From positions 1 through 14,021 of the forward strand of contig JAUVEE010000015.1 of the NCBI GenBank assembly GCA_030594935.1: a DNA stretch of 14,021 nucleotides, in the 5' to 3' direction. A program made the translations under genes and the position numbers. A model generated the notes under the pieces. It worked only from the letters and a program-made list of their open reading frames with translations, did no database searches and was not told the DNA's origin. The stretch is from a bacterium (GTDB lineage: Bacteria > Patescibacteriota > Minisyncoccia > Minisyncoccales > JAGLPU01). Shown one piece after another: positions 4,436 through 12,035 of the stretch (positions within the stretch are counted from its first letter, which is position 1; the number at the start of each line of letters is the position of its first letter).

Positions 4436-4707
4436 AAATCTATTTAGCCAAAAAAGAAAACCTTTACAGCTTTATGAGAGAATGCGGCTACGCGCCTTTT
4501 AAGGAAAGCTATGTCCGAACCTTAACGGCTCACGGGTTTCCCCGTTTCCATATATATGTCAATGAAACCGAAGACCAATATATTTTGAACCTGCATCTTG
4601 ACCAGAAGAAGCCAAGTTATGGAAAGGGAACCGCGCATAGCGGAGAATATGACGGGGCAATAGTGGAGCAAGAAGCAGTTAAAATAAAAAGTTTAATTAA
4701 AATATGA
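4432..4707 (+). CDS. Unrecognised 91-aa protein coupled to the 4145 gene
   Basis: The protein starts MKIYLAKKENLYSFMRECGY. The ATG at 4432 shares ATGA with the previous stop, whereas an upstream in-frame ATG at 4414 would add six residues from inside the previous gene. The N-terminal helix (residues 6-18) is followed by HGFPRFHIYVNETEDQYILN and LHLDQKKPSYGKGTAHSGEY, strands typical of a small alpha+beta domain. A C-terminal acidic helix (VEQEAVKIKSLIK) closes the protein. Three well-spaced His and a GKGTAHSGEYDG turn could form a ligand or metal site, but no family is recognised with confidence. It overlaps the next gene by 4 nt (ATGA). Its position between the 4145 gene and the HD protein suggests a conserved small-gene cluster. 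Confidence 0.65.
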   Translation: MKIYLAKKENLYSFMRECGYAPFKESYVRTLTAHGFPRFHIYVNETEDQYILNLHLDQKKPSYGKGTAHSGEYDGAIVEQEAVKIKSLIKI

Positions 4708-5366
4708 AAACACTTAAAGAAGTTAGAAAAAACCCTTTTGTTTTGGAATTCCTGAAGCAGACGGAAAAAACTTTAAAAATCCAAAATTACACCGACCACG
4801 GAATCGGACACGCCGACTTGGTGGCGGCCAGGGCCAAAGTACTGGCCAAAGAGCTCGATCTTTCAGAAACCGAACAGGAGCTGACGGCCATTGCCGGATT
4901 CTGCCATGATTTTGCCAACTTTTTAAGCCGCTCTCATCACAATTATCTAGGCGCTTTGACCTTTCAGCAGATATTCGCCAATGCCTTTGCTCCCCAAGAA
5001 TTGGCTTTGATCATGCAGGCGATCGCTCATCATGATAAATACGAAATGGAATTTGTCAGTCCGATCTCCGCTATCGTGGTCCTCGCCGACAAATCTGACG
5101 TCCGGCGCTCCAGGGTGACGATAAAAGACCCAAAACTAATAAAAAACGACATTCACAATCGAGTAAACTTTGCCGTGAAATCGAGTAAGCTGGGAATGGA
5201 TAAAAAGAAAAAGCTGATTAGCTTAAGCTTGAAAGTTGACACCAACTTTGTTCCGGTAATAGAATATTTTGAAATCTTTACCGAAAGAATGATGTTCTGC
5301 CGCAAAGCGGCTGAATTCCTGGGCTATAAGTTTGGGCTGGTTATTAATAATTTTAAACTGCTTTAA
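4704..5366 (+). CDS. HD-domain metal-dependent phosphohydrolase
   Basis: The 220-residue protein has the HD superfamily signature: H36 (DHGIGHADL), the H68-D69 pair (GFCHDFANF), H109/H110 (AIAHHD) and D129 (LADKSDVRRSRV). These residues bind one or two divalent metals and hydrolyse phosphoester bonds. The substrate is not predictable; relatives act on nucleotides, cyclic nucleotides or RNA ends. The ADKSDVRRSRV segment resembles stand-alone HD proteins in thermophiles and CPR bacteria. It has no signal peptide and no regulatory domain, so it is cytoplasmic. It starts by an ATGA overlap with the previous gene and is followed after 1 nt by the GH15-like gene, within the same operon. Confidence 0.85.
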   Translation: MKTLKEVRKNPFVLEFLKQTEKTLKIQNYTDHGIGHADLVAARAKVLAKELDLSETEQELTAIAGFCHDFANFLSRSHHNYLGALTFQQIFANAFAPQELALIMQAIAHHDKYEMEFVSPISAIVVLADKSDVRRSRVTIKDPKLIKNDIHNRVNFAVKSSKLGMDKKKKLISLSLKVDTNFVPVIEYFEIFTERMMFCRKAAEFLGYKFGLVINNFKLL

Positions 5367-5367
5367 T

Positions 5368-6471
5368 ATGGACCAAAAAATCGCCAACTTAATAGAAAAA
5401 ACAAAAGAAGTCTATAACGACTGCTTATTGCCCAACGGCTGCCTGATAGCCGCGCCAACCCAGATGCCCTATTATCCTCCCCAGGCCAAGAGCTATCTCT
5501 ACTGCTGGCCGGGAAGAGATATGGGATTCAATGTGACTGCTGCCAGCCATATCAAACTTGATAATTTAAAACAAACGCTAAATTGGATCTGGAACAGGGC
5601 AGAAGACTACCAAACCTCTTTAGTAAAATGGAAAGAAGGCCTTTTGTTCAGCAGCTATCATCCCAACGGAAGAATCAGGGAAGACAGCTTTCAGCCCGAC
5701 CAAACCGGCACTCTTCTTTGGGCGGTCTGCGAACAGGACAACTTTTCTCCCTTAGCTGAAAAGATAGTGAAAAAAAGCATGAACGGACTGTGCGCGATCT
5801 GGGACAATAATCAATTTAAAATTCCTACCGAAGATCCCTGGGAGGAAAGAATCGCTCATCCCAGATTCAAGAACAATCTGACTTATTCCTTGGCTGCCTG
5901 CGCCGCCGGATTAAAAAAAGCAACGAAGATAATCCCCAATAAAAAAGCGGAAAAAACAGCCAAGCAAATGATATCCTTGATTGAAAAACAAGCTTATGAT
6001 AAAGAAACGGGCTGCTTCTTAAGGCGCTTTGGCGGAACAGTAGGGGGCGATAAAAATATTGACGCTTCCTTATTGGCTTTGGTCTGGCCTTTTGAGATCA
6101 TTAAAGCGGACGATTACAGAATGGTCAGCACAATAAAAGCGATAGAAACAAACATTACCGATGAAACAGGAGTTTACCGCTATCAGTTTGATGAATACGA
6201 AGGAGAGATAGAGAACACTGACCTGCATTACAAAATGGGAGCCGGCTCCTGGCCTTTGCTGACTTTCTGGCTAAGCATTGTTTATAATAAGATGGGAAAC
6301 AGAAAAAAAGCGGAAAAATACTTTTGGCTGGTTTTGGACCAAATAGGCGACGACCTGCTGATCCCGGAACAAATCTTTCCCAAGAACGATCCCAGAACAG
6401 GAGTAAAACCGCTTCTCTGGTCGCACGCAATGTTTATTCATGCCGCCGTAGAACTGGGATACATAAAATGA
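5368..6471 (+). CDS. GH15-family glucoamylase-like glycoside hydrolase (catalytic domain only)
   Basis: The 367-residue protein has the (alpha/alpha)6-barrel markers of GH15. These are YLYCWPGRDMGF (residues 43-54; usual form WPRD, here with an inserted Gly), DQTGTLLWAV, EDPWEER (about 154-160, the region of the general acid Glu), and LHYKMGAGSWPLLTFWLS. LLIPEQIFPKNDPRTG followed by PLLWSHAMF (from about 330) includes the general-base Glu of the PEQ motif. GH15 enzymes release glucose from alpha-glucan ends. Typical bacterial members are about 600 residues with an N-terminal beta-sandwich, which is absent here. There is no signal peptide, so an intracellular maltooligosaccharide or glycogen-like substrate is inferred. 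The ATG at 5368 lies 1 nt after the preceding stop; an in-frame TTG at 5332 is inside that gene and was rejected. The inserted Gly beside the substrate-binding RD may affect specificity. Confidence 0.8.
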   Translation: MDQKIANLIEKTKEVYNDCLLPNGCLIAAPTQMPYYPPQAKSYLYCWPGRDMGFNVTAASHIKLDNLKQTLNWIWNRAEDYQTSLVKWKEGLLFSSYHPNGRIREDSFQPDQTGTLLWAVCEQDNFSPLAEKIVKKSMNGLCAIWDNNQFKIPTEDPWEERIAHPRFKNNLTYSLAACAAGLKKATKIIPNKKAEKTAKQMISLIEKQAYDKETGCFLRRFGGTVGGDKNIDASLLALVWPFEIIKADDYRMVSTIKAIETNITDETGVYRYQFDEYEGEIENTDLHYKMGAGSWPLLTFWLSIVYNKMGNRKKAEKYFWLVLDQIGDDLLIPEQIFPKNDPRTGVKPLLWSHAMFIHAAVELGYIK

Positions 6472-6478
6472 TCTTAAA

Positions 6479-7783
6479 ATGATTACCAAAGATTTATTCA
6501 ACCAAGATTCGGAAATAGAAAAACCAATTTTCTCCATTTCAGACTATATCAAGTTGTTGAATGTTGTTTTGCAAAAATGCGAAGCAAAGATCATGGGAGA
6601 AACCACCCAGGTGCAAATAAGCAAGCCCGGCCATGTTTACTTCTCCCTCAAAGACAAAAAGGACGGCAGCATTATTAATTGCGTCATCTGGAAATACAAT
6701 TACGGCTTGTCCGGCATTCAATTGAAAGAAGGCTTGGAAATAGTCGCTTCCGGAGCTCCGAGCATCTACGCTCCCTACGGCAAGTTCAGCTTCCAGGCAA
6801 AATCCATTCGCTTGGTGGGGGAAGGAAAGCTGAAAGAAGAATACGAAAGATTAAAAAAAGAACTGACGGAAAAAGGATTCTTTGCCGAAGAAAGAAAACG
6901 CGCTCTGCCTCTTTATCCGCAAAAGATCGGGGTCATTACTTCCAAACGGGGAGCTGTCATCCATGATTTGAACAGCAACTTGGGAAAGTTCGGCTTTAAG
7001 ATCAAGCTGGTTGATTCCTTGGTGGAAGGACAGGATGCGGTCAAAGATATCTTCCTGGCCATTAAAACGCTTAAAAAACAAGACATTGACGTTCTGGTCA
7101 TCATGCGCGGGGGCGGCTCTTTGGAATCGCTCTTGGCCTTTAACAACGAAGCGCTGGTAAAAGAAGTGGTTGATTTCCCGGTTCCGGTAATTGCCGGCAT
7201 CGGACACGACAAAGATGTTTCCTTGGTGGCTCTGGCCGCCGACGTAATGGTATCCACTCCCACTGCCGTGGCTAATCTTTTAAATCAATCCTGGGAACGG
7301 GCTTCTTTGGAAATAGAGCAGAAAGAAAATTATCTTTTTAACAGCTACAATAATCGCTTGTTAAGGATAAAATCCCAAATAGAACAGCTGCAATTTAAGC
7401 TGAACAACCGGCTGGAAACGATCTTTAGGCGTTATCAAGAAATAGAAAATAAGCTGAAAATCAGCCTGGAAAAGATAAGCTACGCTCTAACAACGAAAAA
7501 AAACACTATTGTCAGTTTAATAAAATTGATCAGCCGGTCTTTTATTGAATCGCTGGAAACAGCTAAACAACAAATAAAGACAAGAGAAAAAACAATCTTA
7601 TCCAATAACCCGGAGCGGCAGCTTAAGCTGGGCTACTGCCTGGCTTACGCCAAAGGGAAAATCATGAAAAAGACTGAAGACGTTAAAATAGGGCAGGACT
7701 TTGACTTGCAGCTGGTTGATGGTATTATTAACTCGGAAGTAAAAAACATTAATAAAAATGGAAAACTTAAACGAAAACCTTAA
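6479..7783 (+). CDS. xseA: Exodeoxyribonuclease VII large subunit
   Basis: The 434-residue protein has the standard two parts. An N-terminal OB fold (about residues 18-115, FSISDYIKLLNVVL ... VQISKPGHVYFSLKD) binds single-stranded DNA. The exonuclease domain contains GVITSKRGAVIHDL (from about 150), RGGGSLESLLAFNNE (from about 209) and AGIGHDKDVSLVALAADVMVSTPTAVA (from about 239). The family motif GHExD appears as GHDKD, a conservative change at the acidic position. A coiled-coil stretch (about 280-390, NQSWERASLEIEQKE onward) provides the small-subunit contact. With XseB it degrades single-stranded DNA into oligonucleotides in repair. It starts 7 nt after the GH15-like gene and overlaps xseB by 26 nt. 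Confidence 0.95.
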   Translation: MITKDLFNQDSEIEKPIFSISDYIKLLNVVLQKCEAKIMGETTQVQISKPGHVYFSLKDKKDGSIINCVIWKYNYGLSGIQLKEGLEIVASGAPSIYAPYGKFSFQAKSIRLVGEGKLKEEYERLKKELTEKGFFAEERKRALPLYPQKIGVITSKRGAVIHDLNSNLGKFGFKIKLVDSLVEGQDAVKDIFLAIKTLKKQDIDVLVIMRGGGSLESLLAFNNEALVKEVVDFPVPVIAGIGHDKDVSLVALAADVMVSTPTAVANLLNQSWERASLEIEQKENYLFNSYNNRLLRIKSQIEQLQFKLNNRLETIFRRYQEIENKLKISLEKISYALTTKKNTIVSLIKLISRSFIESLETAKQQIKTREKTILSNNPERQLKLGYCLAYAKGKIMKKTEDVKIGQDFDLQLVDGIINSEVKNINKNGKLKRKP

Positions 7784-7961
7784 GCGCTTAACAGTGATCT
7801 CGGACTGGTTTGACGACCAGGAAGAAATTGATGTGGAAGAAGGGCTGAAAAAAGTTAAAGAAGCGGCCAAGCTTATCAAAGCGAGCAAGCAAAGATTGAA
7901 AGACGTGGAAAACGAGTTTGAGGAAATCAAAAAAGAAATGGAGGAGGAAACAGAAAAGTAA
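7758..7961 (+). CDS. xseB: Exodeoxyribonuclease VII small subunit
   Basis: The 67-residue, highly charged, all-helical protein (MENLNENLKRLTVISDWFDD) has two predicted helices in a hairpin. The second, EEGLKKVKEAAKLIKASKQRLKDVE, matches the XseB pattern LE.sL..yeeG..L...c...L...E. The length is normal for the family (60-80). The gene overlaps the end of xseA by 26 nt in another frame and overlaps the next ATG by 1 nt (TAATG), as expected for co-translated subunits. The first helix is divergent (DWFDDQEEIDVEE where the family has Le.g..sLe). Even so, the position immediately after xseA makes the call firm. Confidence 0.85.
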   Translation: MENLNENLKRLTVISDWFDDQEEIDVEEGLKKVKEAAKLIKASKQRLKDVENEFEEIKKEMEEETEK

Positions 7962-9460
7962 TGTATATCACCGCTTCAAAACTTTACGACTATCTCCAAT
8001 GCCCTCATCTTATCTGGCGGGAAGTTTACGGACCAGAGGAAGAAAAGATCAAAGAAATAAATCCCTTTATCCAAATGCTTTGGAACAAGGGTATTCAGTA
8101 TGAAGAAAAAGTGATCAAAGAGATCGGAGAATTCACTGACATCAGCCGAGGCTCGTTCAAAGAAAGATTTGCCAGAACAATCCAGGCGATGAAAGACAAT
8201 ACTCCTTTAATTTATCAAGGAGTATTATATTCCGAGAATCTTTTCGGCATTCCCGACTTATTGAAAAAAATGCCGGACGGATCATACGTGCCGGTGGATA
8301 TCAAGTCAGGCTCCGGACTAGACAACGAAAACGGAAAAGGAAAACCCAAGAAGCACTATGCCGTCCAGCTCTGCCTATACGCAGAGTTGCTGCAGAAATT
8401 GGGAATTAAAAACAAGCGCCAGGGAATAATCTTTGACATTCACAAAAATGAAGTTGAATACCATCTTGACGAGCTTATAGGCAACGGCAACAAGGTAACT
8501 TGTTGGGAATTTTACCAGGAAACCAAAAAGCAGACTCAATTGCTTTTGGATAATAAGATACAGAATAAGCCGGCAATGTCCGGAGCCTGCAAATTATGCC
8601 CTTGGTATAACAGCTGCAAAAAATGGTGCCGGGAGAATCAGGATTTAACCATGATCTTCTATTTGGGCCGGACCAAGAGAGACGCTATCAATGAGGAACT
8701 GGGAATAGAAAAAGTAGACACCTTTTCCCGGCTGGAAATGAAAGAAGTAATGGAAAAGAAAAAACAAAACAAGAACTTTTTGAAAAGCATCGGCGAGAAA
8801 ACATTAAGCAAGTTGATAACCAGAGCCAAGATCTTGAACGACACCAAAAAGCCGGTTATCTACGACAAAGTTGATTTCCCCCAAGCATCCTATGAATTGT
8901 TTTTTGATATTGAAGACGATCCCACCCAGGAATTCGTTTATCTGCACGGGGTTTATGAAAGAAGCAGAAATAGAGAAAGATTCATCCCGTTTGTCGCCAA
9001 TGGCAACACTGCCAAGGCGGAAGCAACGGCCTGGCAAAACTTCTGGAACTACATCAAGTCTCTGCCCCCAGATGATTTTGCCATTTATTATTATTCTCCC
9101 CACGAAAAAAACACTTACCGAAGAATGCAGCGCCAATATCCGGAAATTATTTCCGCCGAAGACGTGGACAACTTTTTCAGCGATCCCAGAGTAATAGACT
9201 TATACCAGATTGTGTTGAAATACACTGACTGGCCCTTATCCAGTTATTCTCTCAAAGAACTGGCAATGTATCTGGGTTTTCAATGGCGCGACAGCACTCC
9301 TTCTGGCGCTTTATCAATAGAATGGTATAACAAATACCTGGAAACTAAAGACGAAAAAATACTAAACAGAATCCTGCTCTATAATGAAGACGATTGCAAG
9401 GCCACTATGGTGCTTAAGGACGCAATCTCTAAATTATCAGCAGAATACAATGCTAGTTGA
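7961..9460 (+). CDS. TM0106-type RecB/Cas4-like nuclease with C-terminal RNase H-like exonuclease domain
   Basis: In the 499-residue protein, residues 1-225 form a PD-(D/E)XK nuclease of the RecB/Cas4 type. Acidic D99 lies in FGIPDLL and D113-I-K115 in VPVDIKSG. C14 (YLQCP) plus C210-x2-C213-x5-C219-x3-C223 is the four-cysteine iron-sulfur cluster pattern of Cas4/AddB. Residues about 235-300 form a helical linker (LGRTKRDAINEELGI ... KLITRAKIL). From about 312 a DEDD exonuclease-like domain follows: D316/E318 in FFDIEDDP, VIDLYQIV, and YNEDDCKATMVL near 475-485 (the Y..D form of motif III). This combination defines the TM0106 family (TIGR03491), of unknown physiological role but predicted to act on DNA ends. 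A GAGGAGG stretch (7941-7947) 13 nt upstream may aid initiation. There is no CRISPR array or other cas gene in view; exonuclease VII genes adjoin it. Confidence 0.88.
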   Translation: MYITASKLYDYLQCPHLIWREVYGPEEEKIKEINPFIQMLWNKGIQYEEKVIKEIGEFTDISRGSFKERFARTIQAMKDNTPLIYQGVLYSENLFGIPDLLKKMPDGSYVPVDIKSGSGLDNENGKGKPKKHYAVQLCLYAELLQKLGIKNKRQGIIFDIHKNEVEYHLDELIGNGNKVTCWEFYQETKKQTQLLLDNKIQNKPAMSGACKLCPWYNSCKKWCRENQDLTMIFYLGRTKRDAINEELGIEKVDTFSRLEMKEVMEKKKQNKNFLKSIGEKTLSKLITRAKILNDTKKPVIYDKVDFPQASYELFFDIEDDPTQEFVYLHGVYERSRNRERFIPFVANGNTAKAEATAWQNFWNYIKSLPPDDFAIYYYSPHEKNTYRRMQRQYPEIISAEDVDNFFSDPRVIDLYQIVLKYTDWPLSSYSLKELAMYLGFQWRDSTPSGALSIEWYNKYLETKDEKILNRILLYNEDDCKATMVLKDAISKLSAEYNAS

Positions 9461-10421
9461 TGACGTAACAATTAAAGTAACAGCCGGCAAGGGAGGAAAA
9501 GGACTGGTTGCTTTCAATAAAACCCGAATGAGCTTGGGTCCGACTGGAGGCAGTGGCGGCAAAGGGGGAGATGTCTATTTAAAAGGCTCTTCCAATTTAA
9601 GCGCGCTAAAACAATTCCGTTTTAAAAAAGATCTGCAAGCGGAAAACGGCGGAGACGGAAAACAGCAAAACAATGATGGAGCCACGGGGAAAGACCTTAT
9701 TCTGGAAGTGCCGGTGGGAACCATGGTTCATAATCTCACTGCCAAAACCAAAAACGAAGTCGTTAAAATCAACGAATTGGTTTTAATGGCCAAAGGAGGG
9801 AAAGGAGGAAAGGGCAATTTCTTATTCCGGTCGGCGCGCAACACCAGCCCCAAGCAATGCCAATTCGGCTTGCTGGGCGAACATTTTACCTTAAGGCTGG
9901 AATTGAAGCTGATAGCTGATGTCGGCTTTATCGGCCTGCCTAATGTGGGCAAATCAACCCTGCTGAACGAACTCACCAATACTAAGGCTAAGGTCGCTAA
10001 TTATCCTTTCACAACCTTAGAGCCAAATCTGGGCGCATACTACGACCTTATTCTGGCTGATATTCCCGGACTTATTGAAGGAGCCTCCACGGGCAAAGGA
10101 TTGGGCATTAAATTCCTGCGCCATATTGAAAGAACTAAAATACTTTTCCATTTTATTTCCGCCGAAGCAAAGAATCCAAGCGAAGATTACAGGATCGTCA
10201 AACAGGAATTGGAAACGCACAACAAGGCTCTCTTGGATAAACCGGAATACCTTTTTCTCAGCAAAAGCGATACTATAGACCTTGCTGAGCTTAAGAAAAA
10301 AATAAGCAAGCTTAAAAAGCTTAACGCCGCAGTAATTCCCATTTCTATTTATAGCGACAAAGACATTGAGAAAGTCCAAAAGATCTTAAACAAAATCGCT
10401 GAAGATAAATTATTGCCTTAA
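9450..10421 (+). CDS. obg: Obg/CgtA GTPase, short form
   Basis: In the 323-residue protein, residues 1-155 are the glycine-rich Obg fold (DVTIKVTAGKGGKGLVAF, GPTGGSGGKGGDV, MAKGGKGGKGN). The GTPase domain carries G1 GLPNVGKST (from about 162), G2 YPFTTLEP and G3 DIPGLIEGA. G4 is SKSD in place of NKxD, and a weak G5 lies around ISIYS. Obg is an essential GTPase of 50S ribosome assembly and stress response. The C-terminal OCT or charged tail of longer homologues is missing. The ATG at 9450 starts the conserved MLVDDVTI motif and overlaps the nuclease gene by 11 nt; an in-frame upstream ATG at 9384 lies inside that gene. It is the last gene of the operon, and a promoter for the next unit overlaps its 3' end. 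Confidence 0.95.
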   Translation: MLVDDVTIKVTAGKGGKGLVAFNKTRMSLGPTGGSGGKGGDVYLKGSSNLSALKQFRFKKDLQAENGGDGKQQNNDGATGKDLILEVPVGTMVHNLTAKTKNEVVKINELVLMAKGGKGGKGNFLFRSARNTSPKQCQFGLLGEHFTLRLELKLIADVGFIGLPNVGKSTLLNELTNTKAKVANYPFTTLEPNLGAYYDLILADIPGLIEGASTGKGLGIKFLRHIERTKILFHFISAEAKNPSEDYRIVKQELETHNKALLDKPEYLFLSKSDTIDLAELKKKISKLKKLNAAVIPISIYSDKDIEKVQKILNKIAEDKLLP

Positions 10422-10441
10422 TTATTAATTAGCCCTATAAT
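10413..10441 (+). promoter_or_regulatory. Promoter for the membrane protein-Nudix-IMPase operon
   Basis: TTGCCT (10413-10418), within the last codons of obg, is 17 nt from a perfect TATAAT (10436-10441). The next ATG is at 10473, leaving a leader of about 25 nt without a ribosome binding site. Confidence 0.55.
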
Positions 10442-10472
10442 TAAATCGGTTAATAAATTAACAGCATAAATT

Positions 10473-10685
10473 ATGACTACTGCAAAAAATAAAAGAAATC
10501 TATTTCTCCAATACGGATTAGGACTTTTTTTGGGTTCTATCGGTCTAAGCACTTTGCTGCTTACTTCCTTAAACACGGGTCCCTCCTCTAAAATGTTAGC
10601 TTTGACTTTCGTTTTCCTTTTGCTTGTTTTTCCCATGCTGATCATGGCTTTGGCTTTAATTGGGATTGGAATTCATAAAAGCTAG
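10473..10685 (+). CDS. Small two-helix membrane protein, 70 aa, unknown
   Basis: The protein starts MTTAKNKRNLFLQYG, a short basic N-terminus followed by two hydrophobic helices (about residues 10-33, LFLQYGLGLFLGSIGLSTLL, and about 42-66, LALTFVFLLLVFPMLIMALA). A short polar loop (NTGPSSK) joins them, and the protein ends in HKS. The positive-inside rule puts both ends in the cytoplasm. No family is recognised. It has its own promoter and is followed after 2 nt by the Nudix gene, so the three genes to 11967 probably form one transcript. Whether it works with the hydrolases is unknown. Confidence 0.65.
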   Translation: MTTAKNKRNLFLQYGLGLFLGSIGLSTLLLTSLNTGPSSKMLALTFVFLLLVFPMLIMALALIGIGIHKS

Positions 10686-10687
10686 AA

Positions 10688-11185
10688 ATGGATTCTGAGC
10701 TGCGGATTATAAGAGAATTCTCTCGGAAACTGCCTAAGTTCCCTGACGGCAGAATTGATTATTCCAATTCTGATACTGCCCCGGTAATAAATATTTTCCT
10801 GGAATATAAAGGAAAAATCCTTTTATTGAAAAGAAGCGACAAGGTTCATGCTTATCAAGAAAAATGGAATGCTGTTTCCGGTTATCTTGACGAATTAAAG
10901 CCAATTTCCCAAAAAGCGAAAGAAGAAATCAAAGAAGAATTGCAGATAGAAAAAAGCAGCCTGAAATCAATACAGATAGGGAGACGGTATAAATTCAAAG
11001 ACAGCGCAATAAACAAGACTTGGATTATTTATCCCGTATTGGCGAAGCTGAAAGAAAAACCAAAGATAACATTGGACTGGGAGCATACCGAATACAAGTG
11101 GATTGAACCGAAGAATTTAACAGACTTTGATATTGTCCCAGACTTGGAAAAAAGCTGGGAGAACGCTAAAAGCGAAAAAATATGA
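10688..11185 (+). CDS. Nudix hydrolase with divergent Nudix box
   Basis: The 165-residue protein has the Nudix fold order: PVINIFLEYKGKILLLKRS (strand pair), EKWNAVSGYLDE, then the Nudix helix at residues 65-87 (GYLDELKPISQKAKEEIKEELQI). Against G-x5-E-x7-R-E-U-x-E-E-x-G-U, the first Glu is Lys71, the Arg is Glu79 and the second Gly is Gln86. The metal-binding Glu core (E80, E83, E84) is kept, so hydrolysis remains plausible. The C-terminal W.E.TEYKWIEPKNL..FD.VPDLEK matches the usual end of NUDIX proteins acting on nucleoside diphosphate derivatives. The substrate cannot be predicted. The gene follows the membrane protein by 2 nt and overlaps the next gene by ATGA. Confidence 0.85.
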   Translation: MDSELRIIREFSRKLPKFPDGRIDYSNSDTAPVINIFLEYKGKILLLKRSDKVHAYQEKWNAVSGYLDELKPISQKAKEEIKEELQIEKSSLKSIQIGRRYKFKDSAINKTWIIYPVLAKLKEKPKITLDWEHTEYKWIEPKNLTDFDIVPDLEKSWENAKSEKI

Positions 11186-11967
11186 ATATAGAAAAAATAA
11201 AAGAAAAATCAAAAGAGGCGATAAAAAGCGCTGCTGAAATAATTGAAGAAGCAAGAAAAAACCTAAGAATAACAGCCAAAGAAGGAGTTGGCAATGTAGT
11301 CACTTCAGCAGACGAAGCAAGCGAAAAAGCAATTATGGAAATCCTAAAAGAGGCGTTTCCGGAATGCCAATTTCTTGCAGAAGAAACTTTTCATCAAATA
11401 ACAAAAGACAATTTTCAGGAAATTGAATTGCTTTTTGTTGTTGACCCGATTGACGGAACAACAAATTTTGTGTCTAATATCCCGATGTCGGCAATCTCCA
11501 TAGGGGTATATAAATATGGAAAACCAATATACGGAATCGTTTATAATATTTTCCAAAAAGATATTTATAATGTTGAGCCTGGCAACGGTGTTTTCTTGAA
11601 CGATAAAAGAATACAAAGAAAAACAGTTTCTTCCTTGGAAAAAGCTGTTGTCGGCAGTTCTTGGGCGTATGGAAACACTCCTCAAGAAGCGGTGGAAAAA
11701 TGGGCTAAAATTGTAGGAAAAGTGGCAACGATGAGATGCCTGGGTTCGGCGGCCTTAGATATGGTTATGACAGCAACAGGACAATTTACCATTTACTTCC
11801 ATAACTCATTAACGCCTTACGACTGTGGAGCCGGCTTAATGATGCTCAAAGAGATGGGTATTAGGGCAACAAATTGGCAAGGAAAAGAATCCACCATCTT
11901 CGATGAAAAAATCATTGCCGCTCCAGACGAGCTTTATGGTGAATTCTATAGTCTTATTTGCCAATAA
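11182..11967 (+). CDS. Inositol-monophosphatase-family phosphatase
   Basis: The 261-residue protein shows the IMPase family motifs. The metal-binding Glu lies in LAEET (E67/E68), D88-P-I-D91-G-T-T-N-F is motif 1, and the WDxAAG motif appears as PYDCGAGLMMLKEMG (D214). These Asp/Glu residues hold Mg2+ for hydrolysis of a sugar or inositol monophosphate; family members also act on fructose-1,6-bisphosphate, PAP or NADP. Trp and Ala of WDxAAG are replaced by Tyr and Cys, which leaves the metal ligand intact. The length is typical. The ATG overlaps the Nudix stop by 4 nt, so the two are coupled. No terminator is evident after it. An 8-bp inverted repeat (CTTATTTG at 11953, CAAATAAG at 11977) brackets the next -35 box. 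Confidence 0.9.
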   Translation: MNIEKIKEKSKEAIKSAAEIIEEARKNLRITAKEGVGNVVTSADEASEKAIMEILKEAFPECQFLAEETFHQITKDNFQEIELLFVVDPIDGTTNFVSNIPMSAISIGVYKYGKPIYGIVYNIFQKDIYNVEPGNGVFLNDKRIQRKTVSSLEKAVVGSSWAYGNTPQEAVEKWAKIVGKVATMRCLGSAALDMVMTATGQFTIYFHNSLTPYDCGAGLMMLKEMGIRATNWQGKESTIFDEKIIAAPDELYGEFYSLICQ

Positions 11968-11972
11968 ATTTC

Positions 11973-12000
11973 TTGACAAATAAGTAAATTCTGCTATTAT
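11973..12000 (+). promoter_or_regulatory. Strong promoter of the 12064 gene
   Basis: A perfect TTGACA (11973-11978) is 16 nt from TATTAT (11995-12000), which is preceded by TGC as in extended -10 promoters. The leader is about 57 nt and holds a perfect hairpin (12013-12035) and a ribosome binding site AAAGAGGTGA (12048-12057). Confidence 0.75.
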
Positions 12001-12012
12001 AGTCACAAGAGA

Positions 12013-12035
12013 AGCTTAGCTAAACTAGCTAAGCT
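12013..12035 (+). promoter_or_regulatory. Perfect 10-bp hairpin in the 5' leader
   Basis: AGCTTAGCTA (12013-12022) pairs fully with TAGCTAAGCT (12026-12035) around a 3-nt loop AAC. There is no T tract after it, so it is not a terminator. It would fold close to the 5' end of the mRNA. It may stabilise the transcript or, as DNA, act as a palindromic protein site. Confidence 0.7.

Noticed and set aside
5332..5367. Longer start (TTG 5332) for the GH15-like gene
   Set aside because: The extra residues are translated from inside the HD-domain gene in another frame; the ATG at 5368 directly follows that gene's stop.
6851..7263. Two overlapping minus-strand ORFs of 116-118 codons
   Set aside because: Both are antisense to the conserved catalytic motifs of xseA and show no family resemblance.
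9384..9449. Longer start (ATG 9384) for Obg
   Set aside because: The family begins at MxVDxVxI, encoded at 9450. The upstream codons are an out-of-frame reading of the conserved NEDDC motif of the nuclease.
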